From Nemertoderma westbladi (Eukaryota > Xenacoelomorpha > Nemertodermatida > Nemertodermatidae), in assembly GCA_032718475.1 (NCBI GenBank), contig JAUCBJ010004292.1:22804-86803 (forward strand): 64,000 bases of DNA, in the 5' to 3' direction. The position numbers and the translations under genes are program-made. The number at the start of each line of letters is the position of its first letter. Positions within the stretch are counted from its first letter, which is position 1. Below the pieces are notes generated by a model. It was not told the DNA's origin and made no database searches. It saw only the letters and a list, made by a program, of their open reading frames with translations. Shown piece by piece: positions 1 to 10,563 of the stretch.

Positions 1-568
1 ACTCTGAGGTTACTTGTAAGAGAGAAGATCTTAAGATAGCCTACAAAGTTAAAACCGAACAACCAACAACCGAAAACATTAACAAGGTTGAGAAAGCAAA
101 GGACGATCTTAAATTGGCCAGGAACATCAGCCAGGAAAAGTACATACAGGATAAAACTGAAGCAATTACAACTGCTCACATACAGCAACAATCAAGACTT
201 ACCTGGCAAACTGTAAATGAGGTATCTGGTCGGAAAAGTTGTGCAAAGGGGCGCCTCAAAGCCGATAGTCCTGAAGAACGTGTTGGGAAGTGGAAAAATC
301 ACTTCAGCAAGTTGCTTGGGCAGCCACCAAACATCGAGGTCAGCCCTACAAGGAAAATATATGACAAGACACTACCTATAGAAACAGGGGACTTCACACC
401 TGCCGAACTCCAAAGAAGCATTAAAAGCATGTCCAATAATAAAGCGAGTGGATTAGATGAAATCCCAGCGGAGGTATGGAAAACCGGAGTGCTAAACAGA
501 CCATTATTGAATGTTTGCAACCGGATGTTAAAAGGGGAAAAGCCACCACCAATTTGGACTAAAGGTGA
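1..568 (+). mobile_element. RTE-like LINE, 5' part of an interrupted copy
   Basis: One frame is open from base 3 up to the LTR insertion and reads as the linker and first reverse-transcriptase block of a non-LTR retrotransposon. It includes a segment like NNKASGLDEIPAEVWKTG (about 445-495), typical of the start of LINE RT domains. The endonuclease part would lie before the window. At 564-568 the frame meets GGTGA, the target site of the LTR retrotransposon that follows, and the LINE frame resumes at 13352. Residues printed after 568 in the same frame belong to the LTR, not the LINE. RTE-like assignment is an inference from the C-terminal half. Confidence 0.85.
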
Positions 569-1746
569 TGTAAAAGCTTTTGCGTCATTAACCGGTTATT
601 TTCCCTTAAAGTACTCTGTAGTTGGTTTGCCGGGCATAAAAAGGCCGTGTCCTTGCTGTACTGGTGTTTTAGAGGACATAAAAGTCATTTCTTCTGTATT
701 TGTACTGTATTTGTACTTTAGAGGACATAATCCGCAATCTCGTGACGCGATAAGCTGGATACTCTTGAAAACAGTGTCGCTACCATGACGACGGCTAACA
801 GCGTGCCACGTCGACGTTTCTTTGTTTCTTTGTTCTCTCGTTGTTCGGTTGACCAATCAGAGCGTTTTTTGTCTCTGTGTTGGAGGTGTATACAGAACTC
901 AGTAATTCAGTGTTATGTTTTTGCCCAGAGCCTAAGAACACCGGCTTTTGGCATCTCCGTATATCAACATTCTTTAGCTTTACATTAGTAGGCTTAATTA
1001 TAGAACGTATATCTGTTATCTTAACTAATCATACAAAATCAAACCCTACTTACTTATCATACATATCTATGCAATTCATATCTTGCATTACTGCTTTGCT
1101 GTTGGTTATTCGTTATATTTGTTGATGAATTATTATATCGGAATACTGATCAATAGTCAGACACCCCACCTTCTTGATATACTAAAGGTTAGAGAGACCG
1201 GTTACAGATAAACGATTGCGACCTATGTTGAGTGGTTTGAAGTGAATCTAATGCTATTTCATATGCCCAACATAAATTGTCTGTTGCTCTCTTTATACGT
1301 GACTAAATTTAGTGAAGGTCGGCAGATTAGTGTGCAGTATTGTGCAGCATTGTGTATGATTGTAACTGATAACAAAGCATCTCCTAAAGAATGCGCCATA
1401 TACATTAATCTATAGCCTTTTCGTTGTGACTAGTTTAAGTCATAACTCTGTTTACATATTTAGAGCGCCACGTCCTAAAGGAACTGTTAATATTTCCTGA
1501 AAGTGAATAATATTTGTCAGAGATTATATATTACGATCAGTCGAATAATACAGTAGGCTTACACCATCAATCATTAAGCTCCGAACTCAGTCTCCCGGGT
1601 ATATCCAACGGGTGAATGATTGCGCATAGACTGGCTTCGGCTAATGTAGTGTATCAAATACTCGTCATAAGCTAAAGAATATATATCATCCAAAAGACAT
1701 TCTAATTTGGCAGGTTAAACTGTCAAAGGTCTTAAAAGCGCAAACA
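569..1746 (+). repeat. 5' long terminal repeat
   Basis: This 1,178-bp repeat matches 12164-13346. It starts TGTAAAAGC and ends GCAAACA. Compared with the 3' copy I see substitutions near 954, 967, 1404 and 1498 and a small length difference near 808-813, where the 3' copy has five extra bases. Short ORFs inside are repeated in both copies and look fortuitous. A CATAAAAAGG stretch (635-644) is a possible TATA-type element. Confidence 0.95.
635..644 (+). promoter_or_regulatory. possible TATA-like element in the 5' LTR
   Basis: CATAAAAAGG lies about 65 bases into the LTR, in the part expected to be U3. It is the best TATA-like match I see. No initiation site can be read from the sequence. Confidence 0.25.
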
Positions 1747-4038
1747 ATAACAGATATTGCTTCTGGATTGCGGTGTAAGCAATCCAGTCTAAAGTACCGG
1801 TACCGGTTGAACGGTAACCTGTACTGCTGTAGGCCTGTAGGCCCAACTGCCCGAACCGGTACTTACGGTACAGGTACATCAGTATTATTCGATTTTGATA
1901 ATTATATACCGGTAGGCCTTAATAATTAATCAGGGACGGCCGCCCTGGTTTTTTATTGAGATTTTACTTGTTTCTGTCAAGTTTTATTTATTTGCAGGCC
2001 AGTATTGAGCAGAAGGCGTGTAAGCCTGCTCAGATTGTACAGATAATTTGTAGGCTTGACTGTTGGCTGGCTAGCTGTTGATTAGGTCTGAACGGATTGC
2101 AGTGCATGTAGAGTGTATGTCCAATAAAGAACGGTTAGGAAGTAGGGGCAGCCATCGCTGTAAGGTAAACCCCCATCTAAAGAATAAGTCGTACTACTGG
2201 GTTAGAACGCATACTACTTAACCATTTTGGAGTCTGCATGTCCTGTGGTTTATTTAGGCTTGATAGGAGTCCGCCAGCGTTCGGTCTGTACTTTGTTTGT
2301 GTAGTCTGTACGGGTAGCGTATAATTTTATTTAGATAACTTGTAGGCTGGATAGTTGTCTGGCTGTTGTTGGGTTTGAGGAAATTTCGGTGTGTGCAAAG
2401 CATCTGTCCGATAAAGAACGGTTAGGAAGTAGGGGCAGCCATCGCTGTAAGGTAAACCCACATCTAAAGAATAAGTCGTACTACTGGGTTAGAACGCATA
2501 CTACTTAATCATTTCGGAGTCTGCATATACCGTAGTTTGTTTAGGCTTGATAGTAGTCTGTCAGTATTTAGTCTGCATTTTGTTTGAATGGTTTGTACGC
2601 GTAGCGTAATATTTATTATTCAGAGTTTATGCTATTATTCGCAACATTCATTCCCCAAGTTTGTTCCTACAGTAATTGTGTTTGTTATACATACCGTTAT
2701 AGTTAAACTAACCCCGGTACTACACGGGCTGCTTGGCGTAGGTAAAGACTGGTGATTTTGTGCACCGGTCACTCCGGCAGATACCGTGGTTCTTTTGGCT
2801 GTTCAAGTATTTTTAACTACTAATTATTTGTTGTACAAGTACTTGTACCTAATTTAGGGTTTAGTGTACAGTGCTTTCCGAAAGCAATTAGTGTGTAGCC
2901 AGTGTATTTGTGTTGTAAAGTGGTTGATAGGCACGTACGTTAGCTCTATTAACTTCTAGGTAGGGACACTCCGTGATACATAACGTAGTACCTATAGCGA
3001 TACGGTTATAGGTCGTCAGGCGGTGGTATTTTCCTATCTGGACAGCGCAGTATATTTACTACTACTTATTATTTTCAAATACCGTAGTAACCTGTCCATT
3101 GTAATAACCAGATATTCTAACCCTTTGTTAGGCTGGTTAGTAGACTTCTTGTAAAATTACCCTAAAAATTTGTATTTGTGTATTTGTAATTAAATTTTTG
3201 TGTTTATTTAGAGATTGTAATGTCAACCCGAATTGTACGTAATTTGTAGTATTAAGTAACTTAGGTAAATTAGAATTATTTGTTTTAGTGTCCAACAAGT
3301 AGCACTCCACTGAGAGCGCACAGCTTATGTGTAGTGACTCCCCCAGAAATAATAACATTTATTTCAAACATTGACAAAACCCATTAAACGGGTATATATA
3401 TATTATAAATCAACTCAAACGATTTATAAATAGTAGGCCTGCCATACAACAATTAGGTCTCAATATCAGTTGGACTACTGCTTAAATAACGGTAATAAAG
3501 TAAGTTAAAGTAACCAAGTAACCTTAAAATTCAGAAATTCAATTATTTAAAATAATTGATATACCGGTATCCACGATAGGCCTATTATATATTTATATTT
3601 GTACTGAAATCATACCGGTATTCTGTAATTAATTCTAGTTAATAATTATACTTATATATCCTATAAGTGTAAACTGTATACCGGTATCCACGATAGGCCT
3701 ATTATATATTTATATATATTTGTGCTAAAATTATATACCGGTTTCTGTGAAAAACCTAGTCTGTAATAATACTTATATATACTATAAGCATACCGGTATT
3801 CTAAAATATTATATATATCACGCTACACTGAGTAGCAGTATCGGTAATTAATTACTAGGCTAGCAGTTAAGGCTGAATTACTAGACTTGCTTAGACTGTA
3901 ATATAGCAGTAGGCTTAACTGTGTAAACAAACATGTCTGATACTAAGCAGAGCCTGTCAGACAGTTTATTGGATGTAATTATGCGACTCAGATAGAGGTG
4001 TAGAACCGTCTAGTCCTAAGTTCAGTTCACCTCCCACT
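1747..4038 (+). other. long untranslated leader with internal duplications
   Basis: This leader sits between the 5' LTR and gag. A perfect 8-bp hairpin (TGGATTGC 1764-1771, GCAATCCA 1779-1786) sits just after the LTR where a primer-binding site would be expected, but I could not match a tRNA 3' end. A segment of about 125 bp around 2121-2245 recurs at 2408-2532 (287-bp period). A second duplication places ATACCGGTATCCACGATAGG at 3561 and 3678 (117-bp period). An ATG at 3932 opens a 20-codon frame that stops at 3992 and may be the original gag start cut off by a frameshift. Confidence 0.7.
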
Positions 4039-6993
4039 GTGAGGAAAGTCATCCCTCCAGTAGTAATAACAGAACCTAGGCTGGTCCAGCACCGTAGGTC
4101 TATCATAGGCACTCGAGCCCGGGTCAAGCAGGACCAAGAAGCAGCGGAACAGCAACAACCCGTGAGCCAAGAACTTATTTCTCAGCGGCCCGACAGCTCC
4201 AGTAGTGAAGATACTGTAGAACTGACACCTGAGCGCGGAGCAAGGATGACGGATGCGGTTTATTCGGATCCCCTTCTCATCCTTCCTGCAGCCGTACTCA
4301 CTAGGTTATTGATCGCGGTGGAAGAACACCAGATCGATTGGGCGAGAAGTAAGCGCTCAACTAAAGATAGCTATGAGGGATACACAAGGGAAGAACTGAA
4401 GTCTATGGTCGAGTCGCAATGGAACTTCCCCGGACCCGGACTCCCGTTTGATTTATCAGAAGCTGCCTGGGAAGACATACACCGGATGGGAGTAGCCAAG
4501 GAAACCATCGATCCAGCTGTGTGGAAGAGGTCCGCAGCCGGATACGCACAGGGATTCTTCAGCTCTATGGAGCGAGTAGAAAAACAACTGTTACAACAAC
4601 CTCAAGGACCTCAAGAGCAGGGACAACTGCTTTATCAGGTTAGAGAAAGAATTCTGCGAATCAGGCTAATATTATCAGCCTTTGAAGAGGCTTCTAAAAG
4701 AAGACAAGACACGTCGTTGCAAGTTGCCGTAAAGACTTGGTTTCAACGGGTGAGTCGCCAGGTTCAAGGAACAGCTCAGTGGAAAGCTCAGCTGGAGGAG
4801 CGCTCAACCCATGGAGAATCAACAGACGATACTTTTTCCCAAGTGGAGAGTGAAGCGACAGCAGCGAAACTGCATAAGAGGGATGCTATTGACATCTATC
4901 TGTCGGACTATCAACGTTTTGTAGGAGATGAAGAGTTGAGGAGAAGACTAGAGGGGCTTAGCCCTAATAGTGAAGGAGCCCAGCTTGTGTTGGACGCAAT
5001 TGATGTGGATAGGTTAGCAGCGAACCAAGCTAAATTCGATGAACAACTCCGCATCGCTAGAGACCAAGAAGAAAGGGTTAAGAAAAAACGCATAGAAGAC
5101 AGAAAGAAAGCAGCAGTAGCAGCTGCAGAAGCCGAAAGGAAGGCAGCCGAAGAGGAAAGTAAAGCAGCCGAAGCGGAAAGAAAAGCGGCAGCGGCAGAGG
5201 CAGAAGCGAAAAGAAAAGCAGCCGAAATGGAAAGAAAAGCAGCCGAAATGGAAAGAGAAGCGGCAGCGGCAGAGACAGAAGCGAAAAGAAAGGCAACCGA
5301 AATGGAAAGAAAAGCGGCAAAGGCAGCGGCAGAAGCGGAGCGGATAGCGGCCGAAGAGATTGCCCAATTGGAATTGGAAAATATTCAGGAGAATCAAGAC
5401 TGCATAAATAAACAGTTAACAGCTAGTAATATGCAGATGATGAATCGATCTACTCCCAAAAGACAGGGATATACATCATCTGAGGAAGGCGATACCACCG
5501 ACACTGAAGGCAAAGGAAATAGATCTCACCTAAGCAGACGCAAAAGAACATTCCACCGTCAAAAATTGCCTGATTTGCCTCCAGCTGTTAGAAGGCAACT
5601 AAATAACACCAACTTAGGTAGTACAGAACCCACAGACCAAATAATTACAATAGAGAGACTCCCTACTATAGTAGATGAGCCTGAAATAATTAGGCCTGTT
5701 CCCGAAGCCACCCTTTCGGTCGTAGAGACACCTGTACTCCCTGAACCTACTTCTCAATTCCCTTTGCACAGCACTAAGCTACCTGTGCCCAGCAGAACAG
5801 TCCGTGAGACAGTTCATACCCTGGACTCCGAGCGAAATATTCATGATTTGTCGCCCGTTGTCCCTCGTCCACCCGCTACAACGTTGGCGAATCCCGCTTC
5901 GGCGGTCGAATGGGTGGATGAGAGACGACGGGGGATGGATCTCCTGCTCGGACAGATGCAGGAGACTGTTCAACAATTCAAAGGCACAGTAAGGGAAAGT
6001 AGGCTAGAGTTGCAAGAAGTGCAGCAAAGTATCGCGCTAGAACGCGATGAATTAGTAAATACACAAAGGGGTATACCACCACCCCCTGTAACAATGTGTC
6101 AACCTGTTAGGTCTGAAGTATCTCATGCGCAAGGTGTGGAGCCTACACGCATCTATACTGCTAGCGAAGTAGAAACTCCTATAGTGAACCCTATTAAGGG
6201 TAATTATAGACCTGTTGATAATGATATTCCCTATAGACCGGATCATAATCCGAGAAATTTATATACCGATAACTCGATATTAAATAACACGATGGCCCAA
6301 GAAAGTTTTACGCGTCAAATGGCTAGAACCGAAGCCCGGCAAGCGGTAAAGGTGGGAGAGATCGTCAAGTTCAATGGAGATGAGATGAAATGGTTACCTT
6401 TTAATGAATATTACAAAGATAACATACAGAACTCTGTACTATCTAATGGAGAGAAACTTAGATTCCTCATCGAGTGCTTGGAAGGATCTCCCAAGTTAAT
6501 GGCGTTAAAGTTTATTGGACATCCAGACGGATTAAGACAAGTTTGGGATACACTAAACATCAGGTATGGTAATAGGAACAACATAGCTGGGTATTTGTAT
6601 GCAAAGTTGGTAGCGCCCCGAAAGTTTATTAGCAGCGGAATTATAGAGTTTTCCGATGAAATTCAGGAGATCTGCAGACAATTAGATTGGCTAGGTAAGT
6701 CTCATGAGTATCAGAATGCTATGGTTATTAGAGCAGTGGCTTCTACTTTACCGAAGGGTGGAGTAGGTACACGCTGGGATAAGAAAGTGTTATATATGAT
6801 GGAACAACAACGACGAGACCCTACCATGGCTGATCTCATGTCATTCCTAGATGGAGAAGTGAAATTACAGCTCCTGAAACTGTCCAGAGAGAAGACACCG
6901 GAAAACAAGGTAAGTGAAAAACCCGTCGCTAGGAGAAAGGTAACACCAGTGTGTTATACAGCGGGAAAGACACTGACCGCGCTTATTACGTAA
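4039..6993 (+). CDS. gag: BEL/Pao Gag-like protein with DUF1759-type domain
   Basis: The open frame covers 984 codons. Codon 4039 is GTG, so in an animal the first in-frame ATG is 4246; alternatively translation begins at the ATG at 3932 in another frame and a one-base indel near 3979-3990 broke it. Residue numbers here count from 4039. Residues about 350-445 are a highly charged Ala/Glu/Lys/Arg repeat (units like AEAERKAA) expected to form a long coiled coil. Residues about 775-920 (FNGDEMKWLPFNEYY, then the run ending RYGNRNN) match the DUF1759 region that acts as Gag in BEL/Pao elements, where it forms the particle. The frame stops at 6991-6993, inside the start of the next ORF. The length exceeds the usual BEL Gag because of the coiled-coil extension. 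Confidence 0.85.
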   Translation: MRKVIPPVVITEPRLVQHRRSIIGTRARVKQDQEAAEQQQPVSQELISQRPDSSSSEDTVELTPERGARMTDAVYSDPLLILPAAVLTRLLIAVEEHQIDWARSKRSTKDSYEGYTREELKSMVESQWNFPGPGLPFDLSEAAWEDIHRMGVAKETIDPAVWKRSAAGYAQGFFSSMERVEKQLLQQPQGPQEQGQLLYQVRERILRIRLILSAFEEASKRRQDTSLQVAVKTWFQRVSRQVQGTAQWKAQLEERSTHGESTDDTFSQVESEATAAKLHKRDAIDIYLSDYQRFVGDEELRRRLEGLSPNSEGAQLVLDAIDVDRLAANQAKFDEQLRIARDQEERVKKKRIEDRKKAAVAAAEAERKAAEEESKAAEAERKAAAAEAEAKRKAAEMERKAAEMEREAAAAETEAKRKATEMERKAAKAAAEAERIAAEEIAQLELENIQENQDCINKQLTASNMQMMNRSTPKRQGYTSSEEGDTTDTEGKGNRSHLSRRKRTFHRQKLPDLPPAVRRQLNNTNLGSTEPTDQIITIERLPTIVDEPEIIRPVPEATLSVVETPVLPEPTSQFPLHSTKLPVPSRTVRETVHTLDSERNIHDLSPVVPRPPATTLANPASAVEWVDERRRGMDLLLGQMQETVQQFKGTVRESRLELQEVQQSIALERDELVNTQRGIPPPPVTMCQPVRSEVSHAQGVEPTRIYTASEVETPIVNPIKGNYRPVDNDIPYRPDHNPRNLYTDNSILNNTMAQESFTRQMARTEARQAVKVGEIVKFNGDEMKWLPFNEYYKDNIQNSVLSNGEKLRFLIECLEGSPKLMALKFIGHPDGLRQVWDTLNIRYGNRNNIAGYLYAKLVAPRKFISSGIIEFSDEIQEICRQLDWLGKSHEYQNAMVIRAVASTLPKGGVGTRWDKKVLYMMEQQRRDPTMADLMSFLDGEVKLQLLKLSREKTPENKVSEKPVARRKVTPVCYTAGKTLTALIT
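6933..6993 (+). promoter_or_regulatory. candidate -1 frameshift window between gag and pol
   Basis: In this overlap, gag frame codons GCG GGA AAG create the heptamer GGGAAAG at 6963-6969, which fits X XXY YYZ. A -1 slip here would enter the protease ORF. Z = G is a weak slippery base in animals, and most BEL elements use one continuous ORF, so a degenerative indel is an alternative. Confidence 0.35.
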
Positions 6994-8912
6994 ATAAAAT
7001 GCCTATAGAACAGGTAAGTAAATTCAAGTCTCGACCCAATGACAGAAGAGAACCGGTAAGAAAAACCCCTCCTACGTCTCCCAAGAGAATTCATGTAAGA
7101 AAGCCCGAGGAAAGAACAAGTGTGCACCACACAGCACAGGTTAAAGTAAGTAACATCAAACCCAAATGTGTGCTGTGCGACGGGCCCCACCGCTTGAATA
7201 TGTGCGATGAATTCTTAAAGAAATCATTAAAAGAGAGACGGGAAGTCATGTGGGATAAGCGGTTGTGTTATAATTGCCTCAGACGAGGACACCAACGGCG
7301 AACCTGTTACTCCGACGCAAGGTGTGCAAAGTGCGGTGCAAAACATCATATCTTGTTGCACACTGAATTCGAACGAAGCAGCCCGAGTCAGGTAAGTGAG
7401 TCCGAACAACTACATGTCCAATTCAGTGATGTGAACGACACTGACCAAAGTTCTGAGATGGAAGGATTCTATACGGACGAATTCTCTGACCAAAACGAAT
7501 CCTGTTACTTAATAAACACCACCGCAGTGTATCGAGCACTCATGTATGAGAAAGACACAGACAGCGACCTCACCCTAACTACTTCAGATCAACAACAATC
7601 TTGGAAAGCGCCAACTTCAAATGTAGGAATCCGAGAATTTCCTGTAGTCCAGTTATGGGTCCACGGACCTCAGAAGAGCTATATAGTGAACGCCCTCCTG
7701 GACTCCGGCAGCACAGGAACATTCATCGATAAAGAACTAGCCGAAGACATCTTTGCTGGACAACCCAAGTTCCGAACCAAGCTAAACATGTCAGGGATCA
7801 TGCAGGTTTGGAAATCTGCTGTGGCTGCCGACTATTATATAGGTGAGTTGTCCACTCCACAGGATAAACTAGGAGAACACAGTATAAGGTCAGTCAAAAT
7901 GGTGGCAATAAAGAACTTCGCTACCACCCAAGTGGAACCTTATAATTGGGACGAAGATGATCATGCCCAACAACTTAACATTCCTAGATTCGACACCGAT
8001 TATCCTGGAGTACAAATATTAATCGGTCAAAACGCGCATGAGGTGCTGGAGACATTGGAGAAACGACCTGCTCAACCGCAACCACTTCAGACCTATGCGG
8101 TAAGAACTAGAGTAGGTTGGTACCTTACTGGACCTTCCCGAAGAACGCTCAGAGAAAGACTGCTTCAAGATCGCGTCTGCCAGGTGAGTGAATGGGAAGA
8201 TGATACTAGTGAGGGAGACGACCCAACTGAGGGAACACCATACTCCTCAGATAATGACGATATTAGCTCCAATGTAGATCAATGGAGATATTGCCCCAAG
8301 AAGTTTAATCCAACTGACATCGCTTCCAGAGGAGCAACTCCTCAAGAACTGACAGATACTACAGACCGGTTAGGTGAACCCGACTTCCTGAGTAAGGAGG
8401 ATGAATGGCCTCCCCATCTTACTCCGACTGAGATTAGACCAGCCAAGGGAGCGGAGAAAGTCAAACCTAAAACCCGGACGGGTGGATCGGAGTTATTTGA
8501 ACCCGGGATAGATCTGTCGGTATTACATATTGCCAGGGACGACGCCGTGGATCTGGACCTCCCCACCGCGAGTGGATCCTTCATGAAGATCAGAGAGAGC
8601 GATTGGAGCTCTGGAACATCAGACGTCTCGCAGGGACTCTCACCTCTCCTGCAGGGAGCGACGGACCACTATAGCTCCTGGAATCGGCTTTGTAAGGCCG
8701 TCGTGTACCTAGAGCGATGTTTCTATCGTCACTATTCCAGGACGAAGAGGAAACCTGGAATTGTATTCGGGATGCAGCGACTCAATCACCCAGTCGGTCG
8801 TTTGTGTTTACCGGAAGGGAATGGAGGACTCTCCGGAAACTGTGGAAGGCAAGATTCTCTTCCCACGACCACCTCCCTAATCCTTCAAACATCTAGGGAC
8901 TCCATAACGTAA
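6951..8912 (+). CDS. BEL/Pao zinc-knuckle and aspartic protease polyprotein lacking RT, RNase H and integrase core
   Basis: The frame opens after a stop at 6930-6932 and overlaps gag by about 60 bases in the -1 frame; the first codon listed (6951) is GTG, so it is probably made as a Gag fusion. Three knuckles are visible: C-x2-C-x3-H-x4-C (residues 73-85), C-x2-C-x4-H-x4-C (106-119) and C-x2-C-x3-H-x4-H (125-137). A retropepsin with DSGSTG (about 251) and a DUF1758-like tail ending in RTRVGWYLTGPS (near 390-400) follow. About 45 residues later the frame jumps to WRYCPKKFNPTDIASRG (from about 445), which in BEL/Pao Pol lies after RNase H, and then to a short piece of the pre-integrase linker. 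So roughly RT plus RNase H is deleted in frame and the integrase catalytic core is missing. Confidence 0.82.
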   Translation: MLYSGKDTDRAYYVNKMPIEQVSKFKSRPNDRREPVRKTPPTSPKRIHVRKPEERTSVHHTAQVKVSNIKPKCVLCDGPHRLNMCDEFLKKSLKERREVMWDKRLCYNCLRRGHQRRTCYSDARCAKCGAKHHILLHTEFERSSPSQVSESEQLHVQFSDVNDTDQSSEMEGFYTDEFSDQNESCYLINTTAVYRALMYEKDTDSDLTLTTSDQQQSWKAPTSNVGIREFPVVQLWVHGPQKSYIVNALLDSGSTGTFIDKELAEDIFAGQPKFRTKLNMSGIMQVWKSAVAADYYIGELSTPQDKLGEHSIRSVKMVAIKNFATTQVEPYNWDEDDHAQQLNIPRFDTDYPGVQILIGQNAHEVLETLEKRPAQPQPLQTYAVRTRVGWYLTGPSRRTLRERLLQDRVCQVSEWEDDTSEGDDPTEGTPYSSDNDDISSNVDQWRYCPKKFNPTDIASRGATPQELTDTTDRLGEPDFLSKEDEWPPHLTPTEIRPAKGAEKVKPKTRTGGSELFEPGIDLSVLHIARDDAVDLDLPTASGSFMKIRESDWSSGTSDVSQGLSPLLQGATDHYSSWNRLCKAVVYLERCFYRHYSRTKRKPGIVFGMQRLNHPVGRLCLPEGNGGLSGNCGRQDSLPTTTSLILQTSRDSIT

Positions 8913-10563
8913 CAACATATGGAGTGGGTGTGTGACTCTATTATTTTATATTATTTTATTATTTTTATATTTATGTATGTATTATTATGTAATTTTATTT
9001 TAATCGTTTTATTTAATTTTATTTAGTAGTATGGTATTTTAGAAATTATTTAGTAGATTAGTGCAATATATATTCGCGTTTATTATTTAATTACGTATAT
9101 TATATATTTAGTGCGACGGCGAGAAATAATTATTTTTCTCTTTCCTTACTGCCCGTATTACATTATAAATACGTGACTACAGTAAGATGAAATGTCCGTA
9201 CTTATTAAAGTACAATAAAGCCACTACTATATTCAAGTATTATTGGTAGGCAGAGTATTAGGAATGCAAAGTTCAGATCCTCGTGTCTCGGCTAAACCAA
9301 GCTCTGGGTAGACCTTGGAAACGACTTGCCTCTTCACACTGGCATTGCTTCGTGCGATATTGCTCTCATACCGTATATTAAATAATACATATAGTAGCGT
9401 GATGTCCCTTTAACAGTAGCGTATAACGCAAAATAAATCTGTTAAACCCTTTGACCATCTGTAATTCTAGTCGATTAAGATATCGCGGCACCCACCGATA
9501 TACTTGAAAGACAAAATTCTAGAATCAGTGGTTAACGTCCCCAGACAAGTTCTGGAATAAACTGGTGCCCATCCTAAATATTAATTATTAATATTTACAA
9601 AAATCTGTCAAATATCAGATCCTTTAAAATTCTAGTCGATTAAGATATCGTAGCACTTACCGATACTCTTAAAAGGACAATTTTTATAGAATTAAGGATC
9701 CTATGTCCCCAGACCTGCTCTGGAATCAAATTGTGTCAATTTTAACATCAAATAATAAAATTCACGGGAATAAATTTAAATTCATATATTTAAATGAATT
9801 TAATAAATTGTCATTTTATACAATTTATAACATTCCCAAAATTCCATTAATTAATAGATCATGGGAGCGGAGATTCACTCTATTAAGTGTATTTGTGTGC
9901 GAGAATCTCCAATGTGTAGTCAATAGCCGATAAAATTCATAAAATCATATATAGAGAGGATATTGACAATTAAAGAATTACTATTAAATAGCATCCCAGA
10001 TCTGCATGCAAGAGAATTACCCTAATTCTACCGCTAGCTTTCCATAATGTCACCATGGCAACAACCACGCTAGAATTAGAAGTGAGTTAAAAGAACAATA
10101 GAAAGCATGCCCCATTGAATAGCATACGGAATAAATAGCACACCGCTAGTATCCAAGAATACATAATAACAACGTGACATTCTGGAAGGCACTTGACTAA
10201 CGGACAAATGACCCGAATGTGTGATAGAATGTGTACCATTTGTGACTGTTACGTGGAATTTGTGCGTTTGTAGGTGAATGTTACTACTAAGGTGTGTTTA
10301 CAGTAGCGAGTCGCAATTGTGAAAGTAACCCTAACTCTCCAGTAAGAACCTGAAGTATATCTAAGCCTTTGGGACGGACGGTGGAGTGGCTCGTGCTGGT
10401 TGTTGTAGTCGTTGTGCAGCTACGACGTTGGCGATAGGCACATCGGCGAAAGTACACCAGCGCTGAGGATCTCGCACTGTCCGGGGGCAGAGAGGGGTAG
10501 GCAGCGACGCCCGCTCGCCTAAATATAAACTCATTATAATATGGATAAACTTATATAGCAGAT
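8913..10563 (+). other. AT-rich non-coding internal region of the LTR element
   Basis: No convincing coding sequence is seen. A tandem near-duplication is visible: TCTAGTCGATTAAGATATCG occurs at 9466 and 9631 (165-bp period), each followed by related sequence with CCCCAGAC. The region probably replaced or followed the lost integrase segment. Confidence 0.6.

Noticed and set aside
596-1125. Short ORFs in the 5' LTR, repeated at 12191-12725
   Set aside because: Present only because the two LTRs are copies. No protein features.
1747-1790. tRNA primer-binding site directly after the 5' LTR
   Set aside because: I could not match the bases after the LTR to the 3' end of any tRNA with confidence. 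Only a hairpin is described.
4911-5397. Minus-strand ORFs rich in Phe/Arg/Cys opposite gag
   Set aside because: Shadow of the Ala/Glu/Lys repeat of gag on the other strand.
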